DNA of 64,000 bases from an uncultured Bacteroidia bacterium (lineage in GTDB: Bacteria > Bacteroidota > Bacteroidia > Bacteroidales > F082). Positions 24,319-32,803 of the stretch are shown here, one piece after another. The notes beneath the pieces were generated by a model, which was given only the letters and a program-made list of their open reading frames with translations, did no database searches and was not told the DNA's origin. Numbering within the stretch: position 1 is the first letter of the stretch; each line of letters opens with the position of its first letter. Both the position numbers and the translations under genes were made by a program. The stretch is from positions 62,001 through 126,000 of the forward strand of contig CADCJI010000004.1 in assembly GCA_902801625.1 (NCBI GenBank). The letters are read 5' to 3'.

Positions 24319-25911
24319 ATGAAACAATTAGCTTTCGTATTCCTTCTCAGCATCATTATGGCCAGTCCATCATGTACGATGGAACATCCTCAGGTTGTAG
24401 TGGAAGAGACAGAAGTGGAGATTGCAGATACCATTCCGCCAGTCGTTATCGACTACGGTTTTCCTGACACTATGTTTGCCTCTGCCGAGAAAGTGATGTT
24501 TGTGGTCGACACATTCGACATGACTGTGCCAAGCGAACTGTCTGATTTCAAAGACCTTTATGAAGATGCACCTGGCATTTTCATGTTTCGTGGCAGCCCA
24601 ACAAGGAACCCCAATTTCTGCGGGCATCTTCAAGGCGATTCCATCAATATCAACGTGGATTGGGTCTTTAAGACGGGAATGGATACTTCCAAGACTTCCC
24701 ACGGTACTTGGTACGGCGGCACAGGTTGGACCGGACAACCGGTCTATGTACAATGGCCAGACAGCATTTTGGCACGTTTTGAGCAATTGAACGACACAAT
24801 CATCAACCATTTATGTCCGCAAGAGCTCATTATTGCCTCATTATGCGGCAATGTGTACTTCATTGATTTCCAAACAGGTGAAGAAAGCCGCAAATGCCTA
24901 GATACCAAAAACGTACTGAAAGGCACGCCTTCACTCAATCCTTTGTTTAACGGTCATCTTTATGTTGGACATGGGGTTGAGAAACATGCTCCTTTTGGCA
25001 ATATCGTTTTCGACATGTTCAAACATCAGACCATACATTCTTTTGGGAAAGACCCGAAAGCATGGCGCTCATGGGGTGCTTACGATTCCTCGCCCGTTGT
25101 CATTGGAGGCTTTGTGTTCCGTCCAGGCGAGAATGGCACACTTTACAAATATTATATCGGCGATGGAGGCTACACTTTGCAATCCACTTTGCGTTACTCC
25201 TTGACCAAATCCAAGAGTTCGCCGGGCATCGAGTCGTCGATGGCGGTCTATAAGAACTACGGCTACCTCTCTGACAATGGCGGGAATATCCTTTGCGTCA
25301 ACCTCAACACGATGAAGCCCGTTTGGCATTATTGGAACCATGACGACACCGACTCCACTCCACTTGTCGACGTTGAAGACGGCATTCCATACGTGTACAC
25401 AGGCTGTGAGGTTGACCGTCAAGGCAATACCGGAAAGAGCTATTTCGTGAAATTGCACGGACTGACAGGCGAGTTGATTTGGGAAGACACTATTTCGTGC
25501 CGCAGGCTTCACATGGGCAGCGAAAAGACCTTGGACGGCGGTATGTATTGTTCCCCCTTGTTGGGTGGCGGCGATTGTGAAGGCATGATTTTCAGCAACT
25601 TCTGCATCAACACAACGGCTGTTCGCGGTTATTTTACGGCATTTGACAAGAATGACGGTCGCATTCTTTATCAAACAAAGACCAAACAATACTGCTGGTC
25701 ATCGCCAGTGGCTTTCTACAACGACAAGAACGAGATGTTCATCTTTGCCGCTGATACGAGCGGCAATGTCTATGTAATCAAGGGAAAGACAGGCGAAATC
25801 GTAGCCACACAAAGAGTTGGCAGCAATTTCGAGTCATCTCCTGTTATCATCGACAATAAAATTGTTTTAGGGTCGAGGGGAAATAAAATCTACAAAATTT
25901 CGTTACAATAA
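24319..25911 (+). CDS. Lipoprotein with PQQ-like beta-propeller
   Basis: 530 residues. Lipobox MASPSC (Cys19). After a spacer, residues about 90-530 hold repeated blades with the pattern GNVYFIDFQTGEE, GTLYKYYIGDGG, GNILCVNLNTMKPVWHY, YFVKLHGLTGELIWED and GNVYVIKGKTGEIVA, i.e. a seven- or eight-bladed PQQ/BamB-like propeller. These act as scaffolds in the outer membrane or periplasm. It is embedded in the CapA operon; a partner role is likely but untested. No PQQ-binding catalytic residues can be assigned. Confidence 0.8.
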   Translation: MKQLAFVFLLSIIMASPSCTMEHPQVVVEETEVEIADTIPPVVIDYGFPDTMFASAEKVMFVVDTFDMTVPSELSDFKDLYEDAPGIFMFRGSPTRNPNFCGHLQGDSININVDWVFKTGMDTSKTSHGTWYGGTGWTGQPVYVQWPDSILARFEQLNDTIINHLCPQELIIASLCGNVYFIDFQTGEESRKCLDTKNVLKGTPSLNPLFNGHLYVGHGVEKHAPFGNIVFDMFKHQTIHSFGKDPKAWRSWGAYDSSPVVIGGFVFRPGENGTLYKYYIGDGGYTLQSTLRYSLTKSKSSPGIESSMAVYKNYGYLSDNGGNILCVNLNTMKPVWHYWNHDDTDSTPLVDVEDGIPYVYTGCEVDRQGNTGKSYFVKLHGLTGELIWEDTISCRRLHMGSEKTLDGGMYCSPLLGGGDCEGMIFSNFCINTTAVRGYFTAFDKNDGRILYQTKTKQYCWSSPVAFYNDKNEMFIFAADTSGNVYVIKGKTGEIVATQRVGSNFESSPVIIDNKIVLGSRGNKIYKISLQ

Positions 25912-25914
25912 TCT

Positions 25915-26883
25915 ATGAAAAAAACACTGATCATTATAAGTCTTCTGCTTTTCGCCTTGTATTCAAATGCCTTCGCGCAGCTGATTGCTTGTCGCGACTC
26001 CATCAAACAAGGATATAATTTCTGGCTCTATCTGCCTGAAAACTATAATGCTCCCGATGTCAAGAAACCCGTGGTGATGTTTTTGCATGGGAAGAGCCTT
26101 TGTGGAAACAATCTGAACAAGGTCCGCAATTACGGATGCATCGATGCCCTGACCAAAGGCAGAACCATTGATGCCATTGTGGTGGCACCTCAAACGCGAG
26201 GCGCTTGGAAACCTGAAAAGGTGATGGACGTTTTTGATTGGGTGAAAGACCATTATCCTGTCGACACCAACCGTTTTTATGTCCTTGGCATGAGTCTTGG
26301 CGGTTATGGCACTCTCGACGTGGCGGCAAGCTATCCTGATAGGATTGCAGCAGCCATGGCCATGTGTGGTGGTGCCTCGGTGAAGGAGTTGTGTGGACTT
26401 AACGAACTTCCTCTTTGGATCATCCATGGTACAGCCGACCAAGCGGTGCCGGTAAGGTGTTCGGAAAGGGTTGTCAAATCCATGATTCAATGTGGCGATA
26501 CCAGCAAGCTCATTTTCGACAAGATGAGGGGCGTCAACCATTCGCAGCTGGCACGCATCTTCTACCTTGACCAAACCTACGACTGGCTGTTTGCACACTC
26601 CTTGGCCGACTCTGCCAGATTGGTTAACAAGGACTATAGTATTTCGACCAAAATCATGAGAGATGCCTACTCCAACCTTGACAAAACCTTCAAAATCAAC
26701 ATAGTTGACTCGAGATCGGCATCCCATCCTTACCACGAAAAAGAGTATTACATTGTCAAGAAAGGAGACACTTTGAGCAAGATTGCTGTGGAGCATCAAA
26801 CCACAGTCACCCTTCTTTGCAAGCTCAACAAGATAAAAAAGACTGACAAGCTTCGGGTAGGCAGAAGAATACGCATACGCTAA
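25915..26883 (+). CDS. Secreted alpha/beta-hydrolase (esterase type) with C-terminal LysM
   Basis: 322 residues with a signal peptide ending NAFAQ. The hydrolase (about 30-225) has GMSLGG with the nucleophile Ser near 127, HGTADQAVP with the acid Asp near 175, and GVNHSQ with His near 209. This fits the PHB-depolymerase/feruloyl-esterase-like group that removes ester groups from polymers. A LysM domain (about 278-322: YYIVKKGDTLSKIAVEHQTT...LRVGRRIRI) would tether it to peptidoglycan or a related glycan. The combination suggests an enzyme that edits wall or capsule esters (inference). Last gene of the operon, followed by a terminator. Confidence 0.8.
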   Translation: MKKTLIIISLLLFALYSNAFAQLIACRDSIKQGYNFWLYLPENYNAPDVKKPVVMFLHGKSLCGNNLNKVRNYGCIDALTKGRTIDAIVVAPQTRGAWKPEKVMDVFDWVKDHYPVDTNRFYVLGMSLGGYGTLDVAASYPDRIAAAMAMCGGASVKELCGLNELPLWIIHGTADQAVPVRCSERVVKSMIQCGDTSKLIFDKMRGVNHSQLARIFYLDQTYDWLFAHSLADSARLVNKDYSISTKIMRDAYSNLDKTFKINIVDSRSASHPYHEKEYYIVKKGDTLSKIAVEHQTTVTLLCKLNKIKKTDKLRVGRRIRIR

Positions 26884-26902
26884 GCCCTAAGCTTGGAAAA
26901 CA

Positions 26903-26941
26903 AAAACAGCCTGCCAGAATTTCTGACAGGCTTGTTTGTTA
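26903..26941. terminator. Bidirectional terminator between convergent genes
   Basis: AGCCTG-C-CAGA with TCTG-A-CAGGCT (26908-26932), A-rich to the left and T-rich (TTGTTTGTT) to the right. Confidence 0.85.
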
Positions 26942-26958
26942 TTGGTTAACTGTGACGA

Positions 26959-28260
26959 TTAATCCACAGGGATGTCTTTGTTGACATTCTTCGAACCCCA
27001 GAGTGCGTAGAAGAGCAGGAAGGCGAGGCCAATGACGATCACCCAGTAACTTTGGAGATAGCCGACGCCGCCCAGGCCGTCAACGATGGCATTCTGAAGC
27101 AGAGGCAGGATACCACCGCCGCAAACCAAAGCCATGAAGATGCCCGAAGCCTTTTCGGTGTACTTGCCCAAACCTTCAACAGCGAGGTTGAAGATGCCAC
27201 CCCACATCACCGAGGTGCAGAGGCCGATGCAAACCAAGAAGGCTGCATTGAGCGGGATGCTTTCCATGCCGAAGCCATGTGCGCCATTGAAGGCGGGGAA
27301 CTTCACCATGGTGGAAGGACCGAACATAGCCAACAAAGTTAGAATAATACCGATAACCGACACTGTGGTAAGCATCGCTTTGGCCGACACTTTGCTGCCG
27401 ATGATACCACCAATCAGACGACCGATGAGCATCAGGAACCAATAGGTGGCAGCCACAGAGCCAGCTACGGCTTCGGCATTGACACCGCTACCCAGCACAT
27501 TAAGCTCAGGATTCTGGAGCCATTTATTCAACACATTCGGGATACCCACCTCGACACCGACATAGATGAAGATGGCGATGGCACCGAGCACGAAGTGACG
27601 GAAAGCCATGGGGCCTTTGCCCTTTTCCACTTGTTTGACAACGTCCTGCTTCTGCTCGTTCTCCGGAATCTTGGTCAGCAGGATGACAATGAAAGCGAAG
27701 GCAAAGATGCCCAAAGCAGTGTACATCAACGGGAAGACATCGCTGATCTTGGCATCAACGATGCTGGGAATCAGCAAGCCCGTGATGATGATGACGGCGG
27801 TACCACACAGGGAGTTGAAGGAGCCACCGATTTGGATGAGCTGGTTACCTTTGTTGCCACCACCGCCCAAGCGGTTCAGCATCGGGTTGACCACGGTGTT
27901 GAGCAGACACATGCTGAAGCCCGCCACAAAAGCGCCGAGGAGATAGACGGCAAAGCTGCCAAAGACACCCGACAAGGTCTGGATGCCGACACCGATAAAG
28001 CCCACGATGACAGCGATGAGGGCAGTTTTCTTGTAGCCTTTCTTTTGGAGCAAGTTACCCGAAGGGATACCCATCACAGCATAGGCGATGAAGTTGGCGA
28101 ACACGCCAAGGGTGCCTTGCCAATTCGGGATTTTAAACTGGTTCTTCAGGATGTCGCCCATGGGCGAAGCCAGGTTGGTGACAAACGAAATCATACCGAA
28201 CAAGAGAATCATCACGATGATCGGAATGAAATAGTTCTGTTTTTTTACGGTTGTTTCCAT
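26959..28260 (-). CDS. MFS sugar permease (fucose/glucose-galactose type)
   Basis: 433 residues with twelve membrane segments. The opening (IPIIVMILLFGMISFVTNLASPMGDILK), the paired GN/PSGNLLQKKGYKK loop and the internal half-repeat (WFLMLIGRLIGGIIG) match the FucP/GluP proton symporters of Bacteroidetes. It is the last gene of the galactose cluster, so galactose or glucose is the likely substrate. It is separated from galM by a 143-base palindromic element, so transcription through that element may be modulated. Confidence 0.85.
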   Translation of the reverse strand: METTVKKQNYFIPIIVMILLFGMISFVTNLASPMGDILKNQFKIPNWQGTLGVFANFIAYAVMGIPSGNLLQKKGYKKTALIAVIVGFIGVGIQTLSGVFGSFAVYLLGAFVAGFSMCLLNTVVNPMLNRLGGGGNKGNQLIQIGGSFNSLCGTAVIIITGLLIPSIVDAKISDVFPLMYTALGIFAFAFIVILLTKIPENEQKQDVVKQVEKGKGPMAFRHFVLGAIAIFIYVGVEVGIPNVLNKWLQNPELNVLGSGVNAEAVAGSVAATYWFLMLIGRLIGGIIGSKVSAKAMLTTVSVIGIILTLLAMFGPSTMVKFPAFNGAHGFGMESIPLNAAFLVCIGLCTSVMWGGIFNLAVEGLGKYTEKASGIFMALVCGGGILPLLQNAIVDGLGGVGYLQSYWVIVIGLAFLLFYALWGSKNVNKDIPVD

Positions 28261-28298
28261 AGGTATTTGAGATTTAAAGATTAAATATTCAGTTATTT

Positions 28299-28441
28299 AA
28301 CTACGAATTGCACGAATGATACGAATTGTTTCCGACAGAATTTTGCAACTTCGTTGCGGATGGGTGCGAATTCGTAAAATCTGCAGCTTTAGCTGCCTAA
28401 TTTTGAAATCGACATTTGTTCAATTCGTTTAATTCGTAGTT
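28299..28441. repeat. MITE-like palindromic element between galM and the permease gene
   Basis: Terminal inverted repeat AACTACGAATT (28299-28309) / AATTCGTAGTT (28431-28441), continued inside by ACGAAT blocks. Two internal hairpins: GCAA-cttcg-TTGC (28345-28357) and GCAGC-ttta-GCTGC (28383-28396). No open frame. In the operon transcript it would form a large folded spacer. Confidence 0.7.
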
Positions 28442-28449
28442 CGTTTTCA

Positions 28450-29505
28450 TCATAACAATGAGAATTTAAAAATGATCGTTTCGTTATATTCTTCGCCCGA
28501 ACGCAGGAAGGTGCTGGGGAAGTTAGGCTTGTTGGGCGAGTCGGGGAGGGCCTGGCACTCCAAAGCGACGCCCGAGTAGTCCTCGTAGATGTGGCCTTTC
28601 TTGCCTTTCGGACATCCTGAAAGCCAATTGCCGGTATAGACCTGCACACCAGGTTGGGTGGTATAAATCTTCACCATACGACCCACACCTTCATGCGATA
28701 ACTCGGCAGCCAAAACAATCTTTTCCTTTGCCACGCCATCGATGACCCAGCAACTATCATAGCCTTTGCCATTAATTAGGTCAGGATAAGGTTCCTTAAT
28801 GTCGCGACCAATGAGTTTAGCTTGGGTGAAGTCCATGGGTGTATCGGTCACTTGCCGCATCTCGCCAGTAGTGATTAACTCGTTGGTTGCGGGCAGGAAA
28901 CGCGAGGCGTTCAGTCGTAGTTTGTGGTCAAGGATGTTACCATTGCCTTCACCTTTCAAGTTGAAATAGGTGTGGTTTGTGAGGTTGACAATGGTTGTAT
29001 CCGATGAATAGGCGCAAAGACGGATGTTCAGCTCGTTCTCATCATTGAGGGTGTAGTACACCTTCGACACCAGCTCGGCGGGATAGCCCGCCTCGCCGTC
29101 GGCGCTGAGGTAGGTGAACACCACACTCTCGCCGTTGATGCGACTGGCCCATTTTTGGTTGGCGAAACCGATGCTGCCACCGTGGAGGTGATGCTTGCCG
29201 TCGCCAGTATTGATTTCAAGCTGGTATTCCTTATCGTCAATCTTGAAACGACCGTTGGCAATGCGGTTGGCGAAACGGCCAGGCGTCTTGCCCGCACAAG
29301 GTCCGTCTCCATAGTAATCCGTGGCATTGGGATAGCCCAGCACGATGTCGTCCATGTGACCATCACGGTCGGGTGTCATGATGCTCACGATGCCCGCACC
29401 AATATCACTCAGTTGCACCTTGACACCATTGCTGTTGGTCAAAGTGTAGAGTTTGATGTCTTTGCCGTCGGGAGTCTTGCCCCAAACCTTCACTTCAATG
29501 TTCAT
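28450..29505 (-). CDS. galM: Aldose 1-epimerase (mutarotase)
   Basis: 351 residues; interconverts alpha and beta forms of galactose and glucose. The family opening (GIVSIMTPDRDGHMDDIVLGY), the substrate-binding NRI and HGG segments, catalytic His in NHTYFNL (near 177) and catalytic Glu in ALECQALPDSPN (near 315) are all present. There is no signal peptide, so it acts in the cytosol, where it supplies alpha-galactose to GalK. It lies in the galactose cluster between the nucleotidyltransferase and the permease. Confidence 0.93.
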   Translation of the reverse strand: MNIEVKVWGKTPDGKDIKLYTLTNSNGVKVQLSDIGAGIVSIMTPDRDGHMDDIVLGYPNATDYYGDGPCAGKTPGRFANRIANGRFKIDDKEYQLEINTGDGKHHLHGGSIGFANQKWASRINGESVVFTYLSADGEAGYPAELVSKVYYTLNDENELNIRLCAYSSDTTIVNLTNHTYFNLKGEGNGNILDHKLRLNASRFLPATNELITTGEMRQVTDTPMDFTQAKLIGRDIKEPYPDLINGKGYDSCWVIDGVAKEKIVLAAELSHEGVGRMVKIYTTQPGVQVYTGNWLSGCPKGKKGHIYEDYSGVALECQALPDSPNKPNFPSTFLRSGEEYNETIIFKFSLL

Positions 29506-29535
29506 ATGCGGTTATTTTAAAACTTAAAACGGGCC

Positions 29536-29594
29536 TTCGACAGGCTCAGGAACCTTCGCTTTTTCATAAAGCTAAGGTCGTTGAGCCTGTCGAA
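29536..29594. repeat. REP-like perfect palindrome
   Basis: Thirteen-base perfect arms TTCGACAGGCTCA (29536-29548) and TGAGCCTGTCGAA (29582-29594), with an inner stem CCTT-c-GCTTT / AAAGC-t-AAGG. This arm sequence is a widely seen intergenic repeat; a diverged copy lies at 13199. Confidence 0.8.
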
Positions 29595-29603
29595 ACGCCG
29601 ACT

Positions 29604-30506
29604 TTACCATAGGTTGTTTGGATAAACCCCTTTCTCAATCAACTCGCGGATCTTGCGCATCACCTCAGGCTTGTCTTCCTTGTAGGTCACGCCGAACCAG
29701 GAGGCATTGCTCGACAGCACCTTCAGTTTGGCGGTGCCGTCGTTGATGCTTTGGTTGACCATCAGCGGGATGAAGAACTCAGCCTTGATGTTGGTCTGGG
29801 CAGGCCCTTTCAGGAACTCGACGAAACCCTTTTCCGAATAAGCAAAGAAATCAGGTGTGAAGCCGAAGAAGTTCATGGAAACGAGCGAATCCATATCCAA
29901 AGGATGGCTGCCAGTCTCATCGGTGTAGGCCGCGCCACCGTCTTCGGTATGACCAATGGCGGTGCGCTCGATGATGGTCTGGAGGTTGCCTTCAGCGTCG
30001 GCGGTGCAAATGCCACGACTCACCGTGCCGAAATCCGACATAGTATTGCGCAATTTGTAGGCCACCATGCTGTAAGCACCTTTCTTGCCTTCGCATTCCA
30101 TCAAGTACTTGGCTAAAACCTCGTAGGCTTCCTTGCCATAGAAGTCGTCGGCATTGATGGCTGCAAATGGTTCGTGAATCACATCCTTGGCCATCAACAC
30201 GGCGTGGCAAGTGCCCCAAGGCTTGACACGCCCTTCGGGGACGCTGAAGCCTTCAGGCAACTTGTCAAGGGATTGGTAGACATATTCTACGGGGATGCCG
30301 AATTTCTCCGTGTTGTTGACTTTCTTGAAGGCCTCGGCGAAGTCCTCGCGGATGACAAAGACCACCTTGCCGAAACCGGCACGCTTGGCGTCATAAATGG
30401 AATAATCGAGGATGGCTTCATTGTTAGGGCCGACGCCGTCCATCTGCTTCAGGGCACCGTATCTGGAACCCATTCCAGCGGCTAAAACTAATAGGGTTGG
30501 TTTCAT
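29604..30506 (-). CDS. Sugar-phosphate nucleotidyltransferase in the galactose cluster
   Basis: 300 residues of the NTP_transferase (RmlA/GalU-like) fold. The nucleotide-binding signature LAAGMGSRYGALKQM sits at 7-21, the metal-site Asp in AINADDFYG near 120, and a sugar-binding MNFFGF segment near 215. It transfers a nucleoside monophosphate to a sugar phosphate. Neither galT nor galE is visible in the cluster, so it may activate galactose-1-phosphate directly (inference). The base preference cannot be read from the sequence. Gap to the upstream SecD-like gene is 30 bases. Confidence 0.82.
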   Translation of the reverse strand: MKPTLLVLAAGMGSRYGALKQMDGVGPNNEAILDYSIYDAKRAGFGKVVFVIREDFAEAFKKVNNTEKFGIPVEYVYQSLDKLPEGFSVPEGRVKPWGTCHAVLMAKDVIHEPFAAINADDFYGKEAYEVLAKYLMECEGKKGAYSMVAYKLRNTMSDFGTVSRGICTADAEGNLQTIIERTAIGHTEDGGAAYTDETGSHPLDMDSLVSMNFFGFTPDFFAYSEKGFVEFLKGPAQTNIKAEFFIPLMVNQSINDGTAKLKVLSSNASWFGVTYKEDKPEVMRKIRELIEKGVYPNNLW

Positions 30507-30536
30507 TTATGTTTGAATTGTTTGTTGTTTTGTAAT

Positions 30537-31565
30537 CTATTCTACTACAGTTACGGGAACTGGCAACATCCCCGCTTTTAAAATGTTTACTATATTTATA
30601 GCTCCTTCTGTGGTTAAATTGCCTCCAGAGATAGTTGCTCTACCATTAGGAATCTCACTGTTGACAACAGGATAGAAGTACACATAGCCATCAAAAACGA
30701 TAGCAATTTGTCTGCCAATATTGTTGCCAGTGATGCGTTGCCAAGACTTTGCCCCCTCATTATTCATCATGATCAGAATCTCTGGTTCACCATTATAACT
30801 TGAATACTCTAGACGAGCATCCGAAATTGCTTCACCATTAAGAGCACATTTGTTGTCAGGTGACAACTTCAGAGCAATAAGGCCAATAACCTCGCTATCA
30901 TCAACAATTTCAGGTTCCACTGTCCATGCAAGTTTCAAGTCATGCGGAAACAGGTCTCTTGTTTCTATCAGCATCTGGTTGATGGCTAAAGTGTCTATTG
31001 TTTTTGCTTTACCCACACATGCTGTCCATTCGGCCTCATATTTTCCTGGTGCAATTTGATTGAAACTAGGTTTCAGCAAGTCGAAAAGGGGACCCTCTAA
31101 AAAAAACTTGAAATCGGCTTCTTGATTCGGGTTGTCCTTCTCGGCCAACTTGACATTGGCTTTGTAAAAACAATCAGAAAGTTCGTTGAAAGTATATGTC
31201 TCATAAAACTGAAGGCAACCTTGCGATTGCAACAAATTCAAAACACGAGCGACTTGATCTTGGCCTAATTCCACATTTTTGAAATCAATTTGGATTCTTT
31301 TGTTGTCGTTTGTTCTTTTTATGCTGAACTTTGCTTTGTCCAAACCTGGTTCATCTTCGCAGAACAATTGTATGCGCTTTTCCATAACTTCACAACAACG
31401 GTCCATGATTTTGTCAAACTCATTTTCAGTTGCCGAAACCTCGACCATTATCGAAGTACCACTATCGTTTTCATGATTGGAAAAACACTGGGTAAGAATA
31501 ATGACTGATGCCACCACAATTGCCGCTACCATTCCAATCCGTAAGTATTTTTTAATCTTCATCAT
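30537..31565 (-). CDS. Stand-alone SecD-like periplasmic domain, membrane-anchored or lipoprotein
   Basis: 342 residues. One N-terminal hydrophobic stretch ends ILTQC (possible lipobox, Cys27). Residues about 40-110 resemble the SecD P1 base (EVMEKRIQLF...IQIDFKNVELGQDQVARVLNLLQSQGCLQF). The end (about 240-342) matches the SecD head and foot region: GEAISDARLEYSS, GAKSWQRITGNNIGRQIAIVFDGYVYFYPVV, ISGGNLTTEGAINIVNILKAGMLPVPV. The six-helix RND membrane domain is absent; the protein stops exactly where it would begin. Its place between galK and the nucleotidyltransferase is unexpected. Role unknown. Confidence 0.72.
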   Translation of the reverse strand: MMKIKKYLRIGMVAAIVVASVIILTQCFSNHENDSGTSIMVEVSATENEFDKIMDRCCEVMEKRIQLFCEDEPGLDKAKFSIKRTNDNKRIQIDFKNVELGQDQVARVLNLLQSQGCLQFYETYTFNELSDCFYKANVKLAEKDNPNQEADFKFFLEGPLFDLLKPSFNQIAPGKYEAEWTACVGKAKTIDTLAINQMLIETRDLFPHDLKLAWTVEPEIVDDSEVIGLIALKLSPDNKCALNGEAISDARLEYSSYNGEPEILIMMNNEGAKSWQRITGNNIGRQIAIVFDGYVYFYPVVNSEIPNGRATISGGNLTTEGAINIVNILKAGMLPVPVTVVE

Positions 31566-31584
31566 AAACAGATTTGACTAATGA

Positions 31585-32730
31585 CTATAACCTTCTCGCT
31601 CCGTCCGAGATCACGACATCATAAACCTTCGGTTCATGTCCGAATTTGGCGGCGAAATTCTCCTTCGCAGTGGCGATAAAGGCATCGTAAAGGTCTTCCT
31701 TCACGAGATTGATGGTGCAGCCACCGAAGCCGCCTCCCATCACACGGGAACCGGTCACGCCACATTCCTTGGCGATGTCGTTGAGGTAGTCCAACTCTTC
31801 GCAACTCACCTCGTAGAGTTTACTCATGCCGTAGTGTGTGCCGTACATGCGGTCGCCAACGGTCTCATAATCACCTTTCTCCAAAGCATCGCACACATCG
31901 AGAACACGCTGCTTTTCACCGATGACATACTCTGCTCGCATGTAATCCTCAGCAGGAATCTCCACATCAATCTCGTTGAGCATAGCCATGGTCGCATCAC
32001 TCAAGTATTTCACCTCTGGATGCTTTTTGGCGATGTGTGCACAGGCGTTCTCACACGACTCGCGGCGACGGTTGTATGCCGACGAAGCTAACTCGTGTTT
32101 CACCAAAGTGTCTAAAAGCACCACCTTATAACCCTTAGGATTAAAAGGATAATACTCAAACTCCATCGTGGCGCAGTTGAGGCGCATCAAATGGCCCGCC
32201 TTGCCAAAGAGGGAGGCGAACTGGTCCATGATACCACACTTCACGCCGACATAGTTATGCTCTGTTGCCTGACCGATACGAGCAAGTTCAAACTTGTCGA
32301 TGCCAAGGTTGAGTAACTCGTTGAGGGCAAAGGCGAAAGTGCTTTCCAAGGCAGCCGACGACGACATTCCTGCACCAATCGGAACATTGCCGTAGAACAC
32401 GGTGTCAAAGCCTTGCAGCTTGTAGCCTCGTTTGATGATTTCGCGGCACACGCCAAAGATGTAATTGGCCCAATGTAAATGAGGATGATCTTCCTCGTTC
32501 ATGCCAAACTCGCGATAGTCCTCCTTATCGATGGAGTAGGCGCAAACCTTGTCGGTGCCGTTGAGGCGAATGCAGGCGTAGATACCCGAGTCGATGGCTC
32601 CTGGAAAAACGAAGCCACCATTATAGTCAGTGTGTTCGCCGATGAGGTTGATGCGCCCAGGCGAAGTGTAGACAACGCCCTCATTTCCAAAGCGTTGCTT
32701 AAAAAGAGATTTTAATTCTTCGATAGTCAT
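31585..32730 (-). CDS. galK: Galactokinase
   Basis: 381 residues of the GHMP kinase family. The galactokinase signature GRINLIGEHTDYNGG sits at 26-40, the ATP-binding PIGAGMSSSAALE near 114-126 and the third motif GGGFGGCTIN near 340-350. It phosphorylates alpha-D-galactose to galactose-1-phosphate. First gene of the metabolic cluster. Upstream, TAATTTG on the minus strand is a one-base-short version of the -7 box, so its promoter may be weak and regulator-dependent (inference). Confidence 0.96.
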   Translation of the reverse strand: MTIEELKSLFKQRFGNEGVVYTSPGRINLIGEHTDYNGGFVFPGAIDSGIYACIRLNGTDKVCAYSIDKEDYREFGMNEEDHPHLHWANYIFGVCREIIKRGYKLQGFDTVFYGNVPIGAGMSSSAALESTFAFALNELLNLGIDKFELARIGQATEHNYVGVKCGIMDQFASLFGKAGHLMRLNCATMEFEYYPFNPKGYKVVLLDTLVKHELASSAYNRRRESCENACAHIAKKHPEVKYLSDATMAMLNEIDVEIPAEDYMRAEYVIGEKQRVLDVCDALEKGDYETVGDRMYGTHYGMSKLYEVSCEELDYLNDIAKECGVTGSRVMGGGFGGCTINLVKEDLYDAFIATAKENFAAKFGHEPKVYDVVISDGARRL

Positions 32731-32757
32731 AGTGTAAGGTTAAATTTGGGCGCAAAT

Positions 32758-32803
32758 TAGGAAAAAAATTGATTGCGTGACTTAGATTTTTGATTTAGTC
32801 ACG
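32758..32803 (-). terminator. Terminator overlapping the stop codon of the AraC-type gene
   Basis: Arms CGTGACT (32776-32782) and AGTCACG (32797-32803); on the minus strand followed by CAATCAATTTTTTT. It separates the regulator from galK. Confidence 0.65.
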
